Assembly (NCBI GenBank): GCA_934636045.1
Contig: CAKTZP010000046.1
Coordinates: 1 to 14,188, forward strand
DNA from: an uncultured Oscillospiraceae bacterium
GTDB lineage: Bacteria; Bacillota; Clostridia; Oscillospirales; Oscillospiraceae
Direction of reading: 5' to 3'
Length of the DNA: 14,188 nt
Positions 1 through 6,306 of this stretch are shown here, piece after piece. Positions within the stretch are counted from its first letter, which is position 1. Each line of letters opens with the position of its first letter. Made by a program: the position numbers and the translations under genes. Under the pieces are notes generated by a model that made no database searches, was not told the DNA's origin, and worked only from the letters and a program-made list of their open reading frames with translations.

Positions 1-46
1 GATCCTCGGTGCATTTCCGCCGCCCCGACTTAGCCGACGGAGAATC
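1..46 (+). promoter_or_regulatory. Possible rpsO leader stem, cut by the window edge
   Basis: Bases 1-7 (GATCCTC) can pair with 40-46 (GAGAATC), with one C/A mismatch, closing a region just upstream of the rpsO ribosome binding site. rpsO leaders in several bacteria are structured and bound by S15 for autoregulation. Here the left part is missing and the interior does not fold cleanly by eye, so this is only a weak candidate. Confidence 0.22.
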
Positions 47-69
47 ATTTCAGAAAGGTGGAAACAACC

Positions 70-336
70 ATGATTCAGAAGGACAAGAAAACCGCGATTA
101 TCGCCGAGTATGCGACCCATGAGGGCGACACCGGCTCCCCCGAGGTTCAGATCGCCATCCTCACCGCCCGCATCAACGAGCTGACCGAGCACCTGCGCGA
201 GCACAAGCACGACAACCACTCCCGCCGCGGCCTGCTCATGATGGTCGGTAAGCGCCGCAGCCTGCTGGACTATCTGGCCAAGAAGGACATCAACCGCTAC
301 CGTTCTATCATTGCGCGTCTGGGCATCCGTAAGTAA
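70..336 (+). CDS. rpsO: 30S ribosomal protein S15
   Basis: S15 is a primary 16S rRNA-binding protein of the 30S platform. The 88-residue product is the usual full length and spans the whole family pattern: an N-terminal helix, the [11 protein letters not shown] segment at about 22-32, the [16 protein letters not shown] rRNA-binding region at about 45-60, and the C-terminal [14 protein letters not shown] helix ending in RLGIRK. The reading frame is open upstream to a GTG at 58. I chose the ATG at 70 because AAAGGTGG (54-61) lies at ribosome-binding distance and MIQKDKK is the normal family start. It is followed within 10 bases by a strong terminator and then by pnp, the classic rpsO-pnp pair. 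Codons are strongly C-ending, as expected for a highly expressed gene. Confidence 0.97.
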   Translation: MIQKDKKTAIIAEYATHEGDTGSPEVQIAILTARINELTEHLREHKHDNHSRRGLLMMVGKRRSLLDYLAKKDINRYRSIIARLGIRK

Positions 337-344
337 TGTAAGAT

Positions 345-376
345 AGAGGGTGACCAAATCCCGGTCACCCTCTTTT
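345..376 (+). terminator. Intrinsic terminator after rpsO
   Basis: A perfect 11-bp stem, AGAGGGTGACC (345-355) with GGTCACCCTCT (363-373), encloses a 7-base loop and runs into TTTT. It starts 9 bases after the rpsO stop codon. It should end most rpsO transcripts, leaving pnp dependent on read-through or on a promoter I cannot see. Confidence 0.9.
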
Positions 377-396
377 CGCGTACCCCCATCCCCGCA

Positions 397-472
397 CGCG
401 GGAGTGCAGTTTAGCAGTTGAAGGTACGGCTCCGCGCCCAAAGCCGCAGCTTCAAGTGCTAAACCTCCCGCG
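397..472 (+). promoter_or_regulatory. Long hairpin in the pnp leader
   Basis: Four stacked helices form one long stem: CGCGGGAG (397-404) with CTCCCGCG (465-472); GTTTAGCA (409-416) with TGCTAAAC (457-464); TTGAAG (418-423) with CTTCAA (450-455); and CGGCT (427-431) with AGCCG (442-446). The irregularities are a TGCA bulge (405-408), a G/G mismatch (417/456) and a small internal loop. No T tract follows, so it is not a terminator. It ends 18 bases before the AAGGAGG of pnp. In E. coli the pnp leader forms a long stem cut by RNase III, and PNPase then represses its own mRNA through that site. A similar role here is inference from position and shape. Confidence 0.8.
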
Positions 473-501
473 AAACACCATATTTTATAAGGAGGTTCCC
501 C

Positions 502-2637
502 ATGGTTACCAGAAAGCAGTACCCCAACCACCACGTTTTTGAGACCGTCATCGGCGGCCGTCCCTTCACGGTCGAGACCGGTAAGGTAGCAGAGCTGGCC
601 GACGCCGAGTGCATCTGCCGCTACGGCGACACCACCGTCCTCGTCACCGTCACCTGCTCGCCCGACCCCAAGCCCGGCATCGACTACTTCCCCCTGACCA
701 TCGAGTTTGAGGAGAGAATGTACTCCGTCGGCCGCATTCCCGGCAGCTTCAACCGCCGCGAGGGCAAGCCCTCCGAGCGCGGCATCCTCAACAGCCGTAT
801 CATCGACCGCCCGATGCGCCCGCTGTTCGACGACGAGCTGAGAAACGACGTCGTCGTGACCTGCACCGTCCTTGCCAACGACTACGACAACCCCGTCGAG
901 ATCGTCGCCTCCCTCGGCGCTTCCATCGCCATCGCTTCGTCCGATGTGCCGTGGAACGGCCCGGTCGCCACGACCAACGTCTGCCACCTCAACGGCGAGT
1001 ATATCATCAACCCCTCCACCGACCAGCGCAACGCGTCGGACTGCTTCGTGTGCATCTCCTCCACCTTCGAAAAGGTCGTCATGATCGAAACCGAGGCCAA
1101 GGAAGCCCCCGAAGCCATCGTCTATGAGGCCATCCGCATCGCCCACGAGACGAACATGGAGGTCGTCAAGTTCATCAACGAGATCGTCGCGACGATCGGC
1201 AAGCCGAAGTTCACCTTCGAAAAGGCCGCCGTTAACCACGACCTGCTCGACGACCTGTGCGCCTACGGCATGGATCAGATCGAATACGCCCTCGACACCG
1301 ACGACAAGAACGTCCGCGAGGAGCGCCTGACCGCCGCCCGCCGTGACTTTGCCGAGAAGTTTGCCGAAAAGTATGAGGATTTCGACATCAACATCGACGT
1401 CTGCCTGTACAAGATGCAGAAGAAGGTCGTCAAGAAGTGGCTCCTCGCCGGCAAGCGTGTCGACGGCCGCGGCATGGACGAAATTCGCCCGCTCGACGCC
1501 GAGGTCGGCGTTCTGCCCCGTGTGCACGGCTCCGGTCTGTTCGCCAGAGGCCAGACGCAGGTGCTGTCCATCTGCACGCTGAACACGCTCTCCGCCGCGC
1601 AGAAGCTTGACACCATCTATCAGGAAGATACCAAGCGCTATATCCACCACTACAACTTCCCGTCCTTCTCCACCGGCGAGGCCCGTGCCGCCCGCTCCAC
1701 CTCCCGCCGCGAGATCGGCCACGGCTCGCTGGCCGAAAAGGCGCTGCTGCCCGTCATCCCGTCCGTCGAGGAGTTCCCCTACGCCATCCGCGTCGTCTCT
1801 GAGGTCCTGTCCTCCAACGGCTCGACCTCGCAAGGCTCCATCTGCGGCTCCACGCTCGCGCTGATGGACGCCGGTGTGCCCATCAAGCGCCCCGTCGCGG
1901 GCATCTCCTGCGGCCTGATCTCCGACCAGGAGACCGGCGAATGGCGCACCTTCACCGACATTCAGGGTGTCGAGGACTTCCACGGCGAGATGGACTTCAA
2001 GGTCGCCGGTACGACCGAGGGCATCACCGCCATCCAGATGGATCTGAAGAACAAGGGTCTGACGATGGAAATCATCGCCGACGCGCTTGAGCGCTGCCGC
2101 AAGGCGCGTCTGGAGATCCTCAATGAGGTCATGCTCCCCTGCATCTCCGAGCCGCGCCCTGACGTTTCCGACTACGCACCGAAGATGATCTCTATGAAGA
2201 TCCCCGTTGAGAAGATCCGCGAGGTCATCGGCTCCGGCGGCAAGACCATCCAGAAGATCTGCGCCGACACCGGCGCTAAGGTCGACATCGACGACGACGG
2301 CAACGTCTTCATCGCTGCGGTCGATCCCGCCGCGGGCTACGCCGCCAAGAAGATGATCGACGACATCTGCTTCGTCCCCGAGGTCGGCGCCCTGTACTAC
2401 GGCAAGGTCGTCCGCATCCTGCCCATCGGCGCGTTCGTCGAGATCGCCCCGGGTCACGACGGCATGGTGCACATCTCCAAGCTCGAAAACCGCCGCGTCG
2501 AAAAGGTCGAGGATGTCCTCAACATCGGCGACATGACGTGGGTCAAGTTCATGGGCTTCGACGAGAAGGGCCGCGCCAACTTCAGCCGCAAGGACGCGCT
2601 GAAGGAGCTCGCCGAGTCCGAAAAGGCCGAAAAGTAA
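502..2637 (+). CDS. pnp: Polynucleotide phosphorylase (PNPase)
   Basis: PNPase degrades RNA 3' to 5' by phosphorolysis, releasing nucleoside diphosphates, as a ring-shaped trimer in the cytoplasm. The 711-residue product has the full domain order. The first RNase PH core carries FNRREGKPSERG and SRIIDRPMRPLF. A helical linker follows. The second core carries RREIGHGSLAEKALLPVIP and SEVLSSNGSTSQGSICGS, with the active-site aspartates at about D492 and D498 in GVEDFHGEMDFKVAG. A KH domain lies at about 562-620, with the GxxG loop read as GSGG at 577-580. An S1 domain lies at about 629-697 (YYGKVVRILPIGAFVEI). AAGGAGG at 489-495 fixes the ATG at 502. Codons are almost uniformly C-ending, a sign of high expression. 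It follows rpsO, with the leader hairpin between them. Confidence 0.97.
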   Translation: MVTRKQYPNHHVFETVIGGRPFTVETGKVAELADAECICRYGDTTVLVTVTCSPDPKPGIDYFPLTIEFEERMYSVGRIPGSFNRREGKPSERGILNSRIIDRPMRPLFDDELRNDVVVTCTVLANDYDNPVEIVASLGASIAIASSDVPWNGPVATTNVCHLNGEYIINPSTDQRNASDCFVCISSTFEKVVMIETEAKEAPEAIVYEAIRIAHETNMEVVKFINEIVATIGKPKFTFEKAAVNHDLLDDLCAYGMDQIEYALDTDDKNVREERLTAARRDFAEKFAEKYEDFDINIDVCLYKMQKKVVKKWLLAGKRVDGRGMDEIRPLDAEVGVLPRVHGSGLFARGQTQVLSICTLNTLSAAQKLDTIYQEDTKRYIHHYNFPSFSTGEARAARSTSRREIGHGSLAEKALLPVIPSVEEFPYAIRVVSEVLSSNGSTSQGSICGSTLALMDAGVPIKRPVAGISCGLISDQETGEWRTFTDIQGVEDFHGEMDFKVAGTTEGITAIQMDLKNKGLTMEIIADALERCRKARLEILNEVMLPCISEPRPDVSDYAPKMISMKIPVEKIREVIGSGGKTIQKICADTGAKVDIDDDGNVFIAAVDPAAGYAAKKMIDDICFVPEVGALYYGKVVRILPIGAFVEIAPGHDGMVHISKLENRRVEKVEDVLNIGDMTWVKFMGFDEKGRANFSRKDALKELAESEKAEK

Positions 2638-2684
2638 GCAAAAATCGATCGGTTGTTCAACGCAGCCAAAATTAACGAACCCCA

Positions 2685-2719
2685 ACCGCCGCTGTAGCAC
2701 CCCTACAGCGGCGGTTTTT
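2685..2719 (+). terminator. Intrinsic terminator after pnp
   Basis: A perfect 14-bp stem, AACCGCCGCTGTAG (2685-2698) with CTACAGCGGCGGTT (2703-2716), has a 4-base loop and runs into TTTTT. It lies about 50 bases after the pnp stop codon. Confidence 0.92.
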
Positions 2720-2767
2720 GTATCCGTCGAACTATGGACTGCACCAAAATCGATATGCCAGCCCTTG

Positions 2768-2788
2768 GCTCCCCTTATAAAGGGGAGC
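2768..2788. repeat. Short GC-rich inverted repeat in a convergent gap
   Basis: GCTCCCCTT (2768-2776) and AAGGGGAGC (2780-2788) are perfect 9-bp arms around a 3-base centre, with CCTTGG before and TGGG after. It sits between the pnp terminator and the terminator of the opposing operon, where neither gene needs another one. The shape resembles short dispersed repeats common in gut Clostridia, but I cannot confirm further copies from this window. Confidence 0.55.
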
Positions 2789-2838
2789 TGGGTCATTCCT
2801 CGCCGCCGCCGCAGGGTAAGCGCGCATTACAGCAAAAG

Positions 2839-2874
2839 AATCGCACCGCAGCCCGTCAGAGCCGCGGTGCGATT
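2839..2874 (-). terminator. Terminator of the abrB-like/PLP/transporter operon (possibly bidirectional)
   Basis: AATCGCACCGC (2839-2849) pairs perfectly with GCGGTGCGATT (2864-2874) around a 14-base loop. Read on the - strand it ends in TTCTTTT, about 30 bases after the transporter stop codon. Read on the + strand it also runs into a T-rich stretch (TTTTATTCTTTT), so it may stop transcription from both sides. Confidence 0.85.
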
Positions 2875-2905
2875 TTATTCTTTTACAATTTAAATTTATC
2901 TTCTG

Positions 2906-3826
2906 TTAAATATCATATACGCCTAAAATCACGATACCAACGACGACCAGTGCGATCATGGCGTAATGCTTCCACGACAGCTTTTCCCGGAGGAAAAGGC
3001 GGCCCCAGACGGCGGAAAGCACGCAATACGCCGAAATGATCGGCGCGGAGAGCATCACGTGCGCCTTATCCGCGAGGGCATAGATGTAAAACAGCTGGCC
3101 GACCGTCTCGCAGGCCGCGCCGACGTACTTCGGCAGCTCCATTTTAAAGCTAAATTTTTCGCGCTTGATCAGAAGATAGGTGAGGCAGCAGAGGCCGGCC
3201 ACCAGAAACGTCAGCTCATACGCCACATTGGCCGAGTTCTCGTTCAGCGTTTCCAGCACGATGGAATCGGCAAAGGTTCCGGCCGCATCCAGCAGACAAT
3301 AAGCGATCGGCAGGCAGATGGCGAGCCAGCTCTTGGCATACTTGCGGTTTGCGTGCTCCTGCCGACGCGCACGCAGCTCGTCGTCCTCGCGCGCCTCCAC
3401 GATGCCGAGGCCAACCACGCCCACGCAGACCAGCGCCACCGCGCCGAGCACCGGGACAGGATCAGCGCCCTCCAGCGCAGCCAGCCCGCCCGTCGCGATC
3501 GACAGCACCGCAACCAGCGCGCCGGAGGAATTGCAGATCGGCGAGCTGATGGAAAGCTCGATGTAGCGCAGGCCGATGTAGCCCAGCGCCATAGAGAAAA
3601 TGTACAGCAGCGAGACCGGAAGATATGTCCAGATGATTTGTAAATTGATCTCAACATCGTGGAAAACGATCATGTACAGCGCGTGCAGTCCCATGACCGT
3701 ACCGACCGCGACGACCATCTTCAGGTGGGCGGTTTTGTCCTTTTCGCCGCAGCAGCCGATTTTTGAGAACAAATCGGAGCCGCTCCAGAACAGTAACGTA
3801 ATCAGTGCAAACCAAAACCAGTTCAT
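2906..3826 (-). CDS. DMT-superfamily (EamA-like) membrane transporter
   Basis: The 306-residue protein is mostly hydrophobic, with about ten predicted membrane segments in two halves, the usual drug/metabolite transporter layout. It starts MNWFWFALITLLFWSGSDLF and ends with a helix near VVVGIVILGVYDI. A charged cytoplasmic-looking stretch at about 146-164 (EAREDDELRARRQEHANRK) separates the halves. The C-terminal half has the typical PIISAYCVLSAVWGRLFLREKL motif, in which conserved small residues and an RE/EKL turn precede the last helix. The frame is open further upstream, but the ATG at 3826 is preferred: it has a GGAGGAG site inside the upstream gene and forms a 4-base ATGA overlap with it, implying translational coupling. 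It is the last gene of the - strand operon. The substrate is unknown; amino acids or a product of the neighbouring PLP enzyme would fit the context. Confidence 0.85.
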   Translation of the reverse strand: MNWFWFALITLLFWSGSDLFSKIGCCGEKDKTAHLKMVVAVGTVMGLHALYMIVFHDVEINLQIIWTYLPVSLLYIFSMALGYIGLRYIELSISSPICNSSGALVAVLSIATGGLAALEGADPVPVLGAVALVCVGVVGLGIVEAREDDELRARRQEHANRKYAKSWLAICLPIAYCLLDAAGTFADSIVLETLNENSANVAYELTFLVAGLCCLTYLLIKREKFSFKMELPKYVGAACETVGQLFYIYALADKAHVMLSAPIISAYCVLSAVWGRLFLREKLSWKHYAMIALVVVGIVILGVYDI

Positions 3827-5115
3827 TCTTTCTCCTCCTCCGGCAGCGTCGTCAGTCCTGCATCGATCATTTTTTGCAGCGACAGTAAAATGCCAAGCTT
3901 CGCATGATACCATGTCAGTCCGCCCTGGAAATACACGGCATAGGGCGGACGGATCGGGCCGTCGGCGGAGAGCTCGATCGAGCTGCCCTGCACAAACGCG
4001 CCCGCGGCCATGATGACCTCATCCTCGTAACCGGGCATCGGCCACGGAATCGGGTCGGCATAGCTGTCGACCGGCGCGGCCGACTGAATGCCCTTGCAGA
4101 AGGCGATCATGCCCTCGCGGCTTCCCAGCTCGACGGCCTGTATGATGTCATGGCGGCTCTCCGTCGAGTTCGGCACGACCCGGAAGCCCTGCCGCTCATA
4201 GAGATTCGCCGCAAAAATCGCACCCTTGAGCGCCGAGGCAACGACCGTCGGTGCGAGGAAAAAGCCCTGATACATTGCAGGAAGCAGACCGAGGTTCGCG
4301 CCGACCTCCTGTCCGAGGCCGGGCGCGGAGAGGCGGTAGGCGCAGCGCTCGACGAGGTCGCGCCGTCCGCAGATGTAGCCGCCAATGGGCGCGAGGCCGC
4401 CGCCCGGATTTTTGATCAGGCTGCCGACGATCATATCCGCGCCGACATCGCTCGGCTCGATCGTCTCGACAAATTCCCCGTAGCAATTATCTACCATGCA
4501 GATAATGTCCGGTTTTATTGATTTTAGAAATGCGATCAGCTCGCCGATCTGCCGCACGGAAAACGTCGGCCGCGTCGCATAGCCCTTGCTGCGCTGAATG
4601 GTCGCCAGCTTCGTCCGCTCGTTGACCGCCGCGCGGATGGCATCATAGTCAAAGCCGCCCTCCGCCGTCAGCTCGGCCTGCCGGTAGCGCACGCCGTACT
4701 CCTTCAGCGAGCAGGGCGAAGGCCGAATGCCGATCACTTCCTCCAACGTGTCATACGGTGCACCGACCGGCGACAGCAGCTCGTCACCGGGCAGCAGATT
4801 GGCCGCCAGCGCGACGGTCAGCGCGTGCGTGCCGCAGGTGATCTGCGGACGGACAAGCGCCGCCTCGGTATGGAAGGTATCCGCATAGACGCGCTCCAGA
4901 TTATCGCGTCCAACGTCATCATATCCGTAACCGGTCGTTGCAGCAAAGCACTGCGCGCCAACACGGTTTTTCTGCATGGCGTGCAGAACCTTCGCCTGAT
5001 TATATTCCGCCACGGCGTCAACTGCCGTAAAGCGCTCCCGCAGCCCCTCCAGAACGCGCTCGCCGTGGTCGTAGACCGCCGGCGAGACGCCCAGCTGCGC
5101 ATACATTTCCTTCAT
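3823..5115 (-). CDS. Methionine gamma-lyase-family PLP enzyme (YnbB / 'aluminum resistance' family)
   Basis: This 430-residue protein matches the fold-type I PLP family that includes B. subtilis YnbB, often labelled aluminum resistance protein or methionine gamma-lyase family. Visible landmarks are the N-terminal segment with QKNRVGAQCFAATTGYGYDD at about 48-67, the QITCGTHALTVAL cofactor-site region at about 91-103, the VDNCYGEF motif with the PLP-nitrogen aspartate at D209, and the predicted Schiff-base lysine K235 in GSLIKNPGGG. Family members are presumed C-S lyases, but the physiological substrate is not established. The start at 5115 is preceded by AAAGGAGA and overlaps the stop of the AbrB-like gene by four bases (ATGA). 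The stop overlaps the transporter start in the same way. Regulation is probably from the promoter at 5406-5434. Confidence 0.88.
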   Translation of the reverse strand: MKEMYAQLGVSPAVYDHGERVLEGLRERFTAVDAVAEYNQAKVLHAMQKNRVGAQCFAATTGYGYDDVGRDNLERVYADTFHTEAALVRPQITCGTHALTVALAANLLPGDELLSPVGAPYDTLEEVIGIRPSPCSLKEYGVRYRQAELTAEGGFDYDAIRAAVNERTKLATIQRSKGYATRPTFSVRQIGELIAFLKSIKPDIICMVDNCYGEFVETIEPSDVGADMIVGSLIKNPGGGLAPIGGYICGRRDLVERCAYRLSAPGLGQEVGANLGLLPAMYQGFFLAPTVVASALKGAIFAANLYERQGFRVVPNSTESRHDIIQAVELGSREGMIAFCKGIQSAAPVDSYADPIPWPMPGYEDEVIMAAGAFVQGSSIELSADGPIRPPYAVYFQGGLTWYHAKLGILLSLQKMIDAGLTTLPEEEKE

Positions 5116-5360
5116 TTTCCGTCTCCTTTGTCCATCGTTTCAAATATTTTTCGTGCAACGTCATTCAGCACATCCGGCTTCGTGATCAAAATGCCGTTTT
5201 CCTCATCTCCAAGAACCAGCAACGTGTCTCCCGGCGCAATTCCGAACACCTCGCGCGCCTCCTTCGGGATGACGATCTGTCCGCGCTCGCCGACGCGCGC
5301 CGTACCGAAAATATGCCGGCCGCGCTGCCGCCCCAGCAGATGCTTGCCTCCGCCCGCCAT
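5112..5360 (-). CDS. AbrB/SpoVT-type transcriptional regulator
   Basis: The 82-residue product carries the swapped-hairpin AbrB fold: GTARVGERGQIVIPKEAREVFGI at about 19-41, followed by PGDTLLVLGDEENGILI at about 43-59. A short C-terminal tail (KPDVLNDVARKIFETMDKG) could extend dimer contacts. The frame is open to an ATG at 5405, but the start at 5360 is better: AGGAGG sits 8 bases upstream and the product then begins shortly before the conserved HIFGT. It is the first gene of the operon and overlaps the next by ATGA. The promoter carries a palindrome and a tandem repeat that could be its own operator, which is inference. It is not the mfd-adjacent spoVT of B. subtilis by position. Confidence 0.85.
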   Translation of the reverse strand: MAGGGKHLLGRQRGRHIFGTARVGERGQIVIPKEAREVFGIAPGDTLLVLGDEENGILITKPDVLNDVARKIFETMDKGDGK

Positions 5361-5376
5361 TCGCTCGCCCTCCTGT

Positions 5377-5394
5377 TTCATACTTTTCATACTT
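5377..5394 (-). repeat. Tandem 9-bp repeat in the abrB-like leader
   Basis: On the - strand AAGTATGAA occurs twice head to tail (5394-5386 and 5385-5377), between the likely transcription start and the AGGAGG of the AbrB-like gene. AbrB proteins often bind repeated AT-rich sites, so it could be a binding site. A chance duplication is also possible. Confidence 0.45.
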
Positions 5395-5406
5395 GTGTGA
5401 AACACA
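5394..5406. promoter_or_regulatory. Palindrome at the transcription start, candidate operator
   Basis: TGTGT-GAA-ACACA is a perfect 5-bp inverted repeat abutting the -10 hexamer (5406-5411) and covering the expected start point near 5399-5400. A bound protein here would block the - strand promoter. The AbrB-like product is the obvious candidate, but nothing in the sequence proves it. Confidence 0.4.
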
Positions 5407-5434
5407 TTCTATCAAATTTCTCCCGCGCTGTCAA
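5406..5434 (-). promoter_or_regulatory. Sigma-A promoter of the abrB-like operon
   Basis: Read on the - strand: -35 TTGACA (5434-5429), a 17-base spacer, and -10 TAGAAT (5411-5406). The -35 matches consensus fully and the -10 in five of six bases. The leader to the ATG at 5360 is about 40 bases. Confidence 0.85.
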
Positions 5435-5500
5435 CCCGCGTTTTGTCAAACGCTGCGCGCGCCGCCCGTGCCGCTCCCCGTCCTCTCCGGTTGACAGCGC
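5425..5500. repeat. 12-bp inverted repeat in the divergent intergenic region
   Basis: GCGCTGTCAACC (5425-5436) recurs inverted as GGTTGACAGCGC (5489-5500), 52 bases away. The left copy is the -35 region of the - strand operon. The right copy has TTGACA facing the thioesterase gene but no -10 box at 16-18 bases. It may be a duplicated promoter fragment or a paired binding site. Confidence 0.5.
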
Positions 5501-5583
5501 AGACGCGTTCCGTCCTTCCTCTATATTTCATGTATCCGCAAGGAAAATGCCGCATTTGCGCGCAAAAAAATGTTCGCTTTGTC

Positions 5584-5612
5584 TTGCTTTGGTTCGGGCG
5601 GCGTGGTAGAAT
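5584..5612 (+). promoter_or_regulatory. Sigma-A promoter of the thioesterase-lipoprotein operon
   Basis: TTGCTT (5584-5589), a 17-base spacer, and TAGAAT (5607-5612). The start point would be near 5619, leaving a very short leader of about 20 bases containing GGAGG before the ATG at 5638. Confidence 0.7.
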
Positions 5613-5637
5613 AGGGAAAACTACGGAGGAACTGCGC

Positions 5638-6306
5638 ATGATTTATTCGATTCAAACCGCAGCGGCGCACACGATGACGGACGTTGTCGCCGCCCTGCAG
5701 GAGGCCGCGATCGGCCACAGCGTGGCGCTGCACATTGACCACGACCGCATGCTGCGGGACTACGGCTGCCTCTGGATGCTCTTCCGGTGCAGCGTGCGCC
5801 TCGCGCGGCTGCCGATCCTCACGCCGCGGATCGAAACATTTTTGCGCCAGCCGACAAATTCTGCCAGCATCCGCGATTACACGATCTTCGACGGCGCGGA
5901 GCAGGTCGGAACCGCCGTGCAGACGTGGGGCCTCGTGGACGCAGAAAAACGGAAGATTGTCAACTTAAAGCATATCGATTGTCTCTGCTCCCTGCAAACG
6001 CCGACACCGGAGCGCAAGCAGCTGCCGCGCCGCCCGGAGCAGCCGGAGGTGCTGACCGCGGCCGCCGAATGGCGCGTTACGCCCGACGAGATCGACGACA
6101 ACGGCCATCTGAACAACGTCCGGTATATCCGGCACGCCGAGGCGCTGCTGCCGCCGGGCTGCAACGCGCTGGACGTGCAATTTGACAAGGAATGCTTCGC
6201 CGGAGAGACCCTGCGGCTGGAGACCGCGCCCGGCGGCTTCGTCCGCGGCGTCAAGGAAAGCGGCGAGCTCAGCTTCCATCTGCGACTCCGGAGGGAGGAC
6301 GAATGA
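5638..6306 (+). CDS. Bacterial acyl-ACP thioesterase
   Basis: The 222-residue protein is a double-hotdog thioesterase of the acyl-ACP (FatA/FatB-like) family, which hydrolyses acyl-ACP to free fatty acid. The N-terminal hotdog spans about 1-125 (HDRMLRDYGCLWMLFR, then the QTWGLVDAEKRKIVNL strand turn). The second spans about 140-220 and holds the catalytic signature DDNGHLNNVRY, with N155 and H157 in the positions of the plant Asn/His pair, followed by FDKEC at about 182-186, equivalent to the plant YRREC motif. The ATG at 5638 has GGAGG 8 bases upstream and a promoter directly before it; longer in-frame starts would lie upstream of that promoter. The stop overlaps the lipoprotein start (ATGA). 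Chain-length preference cannot be read from the sequence. Confidence 0.86.
   Translation: MIYSIQTAAAHTMTDVVAALQEAAIGHSVALHIDHDRMLRDYGCLWMLFRCSVRLARLPILTPRIETFLRQPTNSASIRDYTIFDGAEQVGTAVQTWGLVDAEKRKIVNLKHIDCLCSLQTPTPERKQLPRRPEQPEVLTAAAEWRVTPDEIDDNGHLNNVRYIRHAEALLPPGCNALDVQFDKECFAGETLRLETAPGGFVRGVKESGELSFHLRLRREDE

Noticed and set aside
2734..3039. 101-codon frame between pnp and the transporter gene.
   Set aside because: It crosses a palindrome, a terminator and the end of an opposing gene. Its composition is low-complexity and basic.
2966..3643. 225-codon + strand frame opposite the transporter gene.
   Set aside because: The transporter on the other strand has clear membrane segments and a coupled start. 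This frame is charged, repetitive and unsupported.
3904..4521. 205-codon + strand frame opposite the PLP enzyme gene.
   Set aside because: The opposite strand encodes a complete PLP enzyme with its active-site lysine. This frame has no family features.
5491..5496. TTGACA on the + strand as a -35 box for the thioesterase gene.
   Set aside because: No -10 hexamer lies 16-18 bases downstream; the nearest TATATT is 26 bases away. The pair at 5584-5612 is much better.
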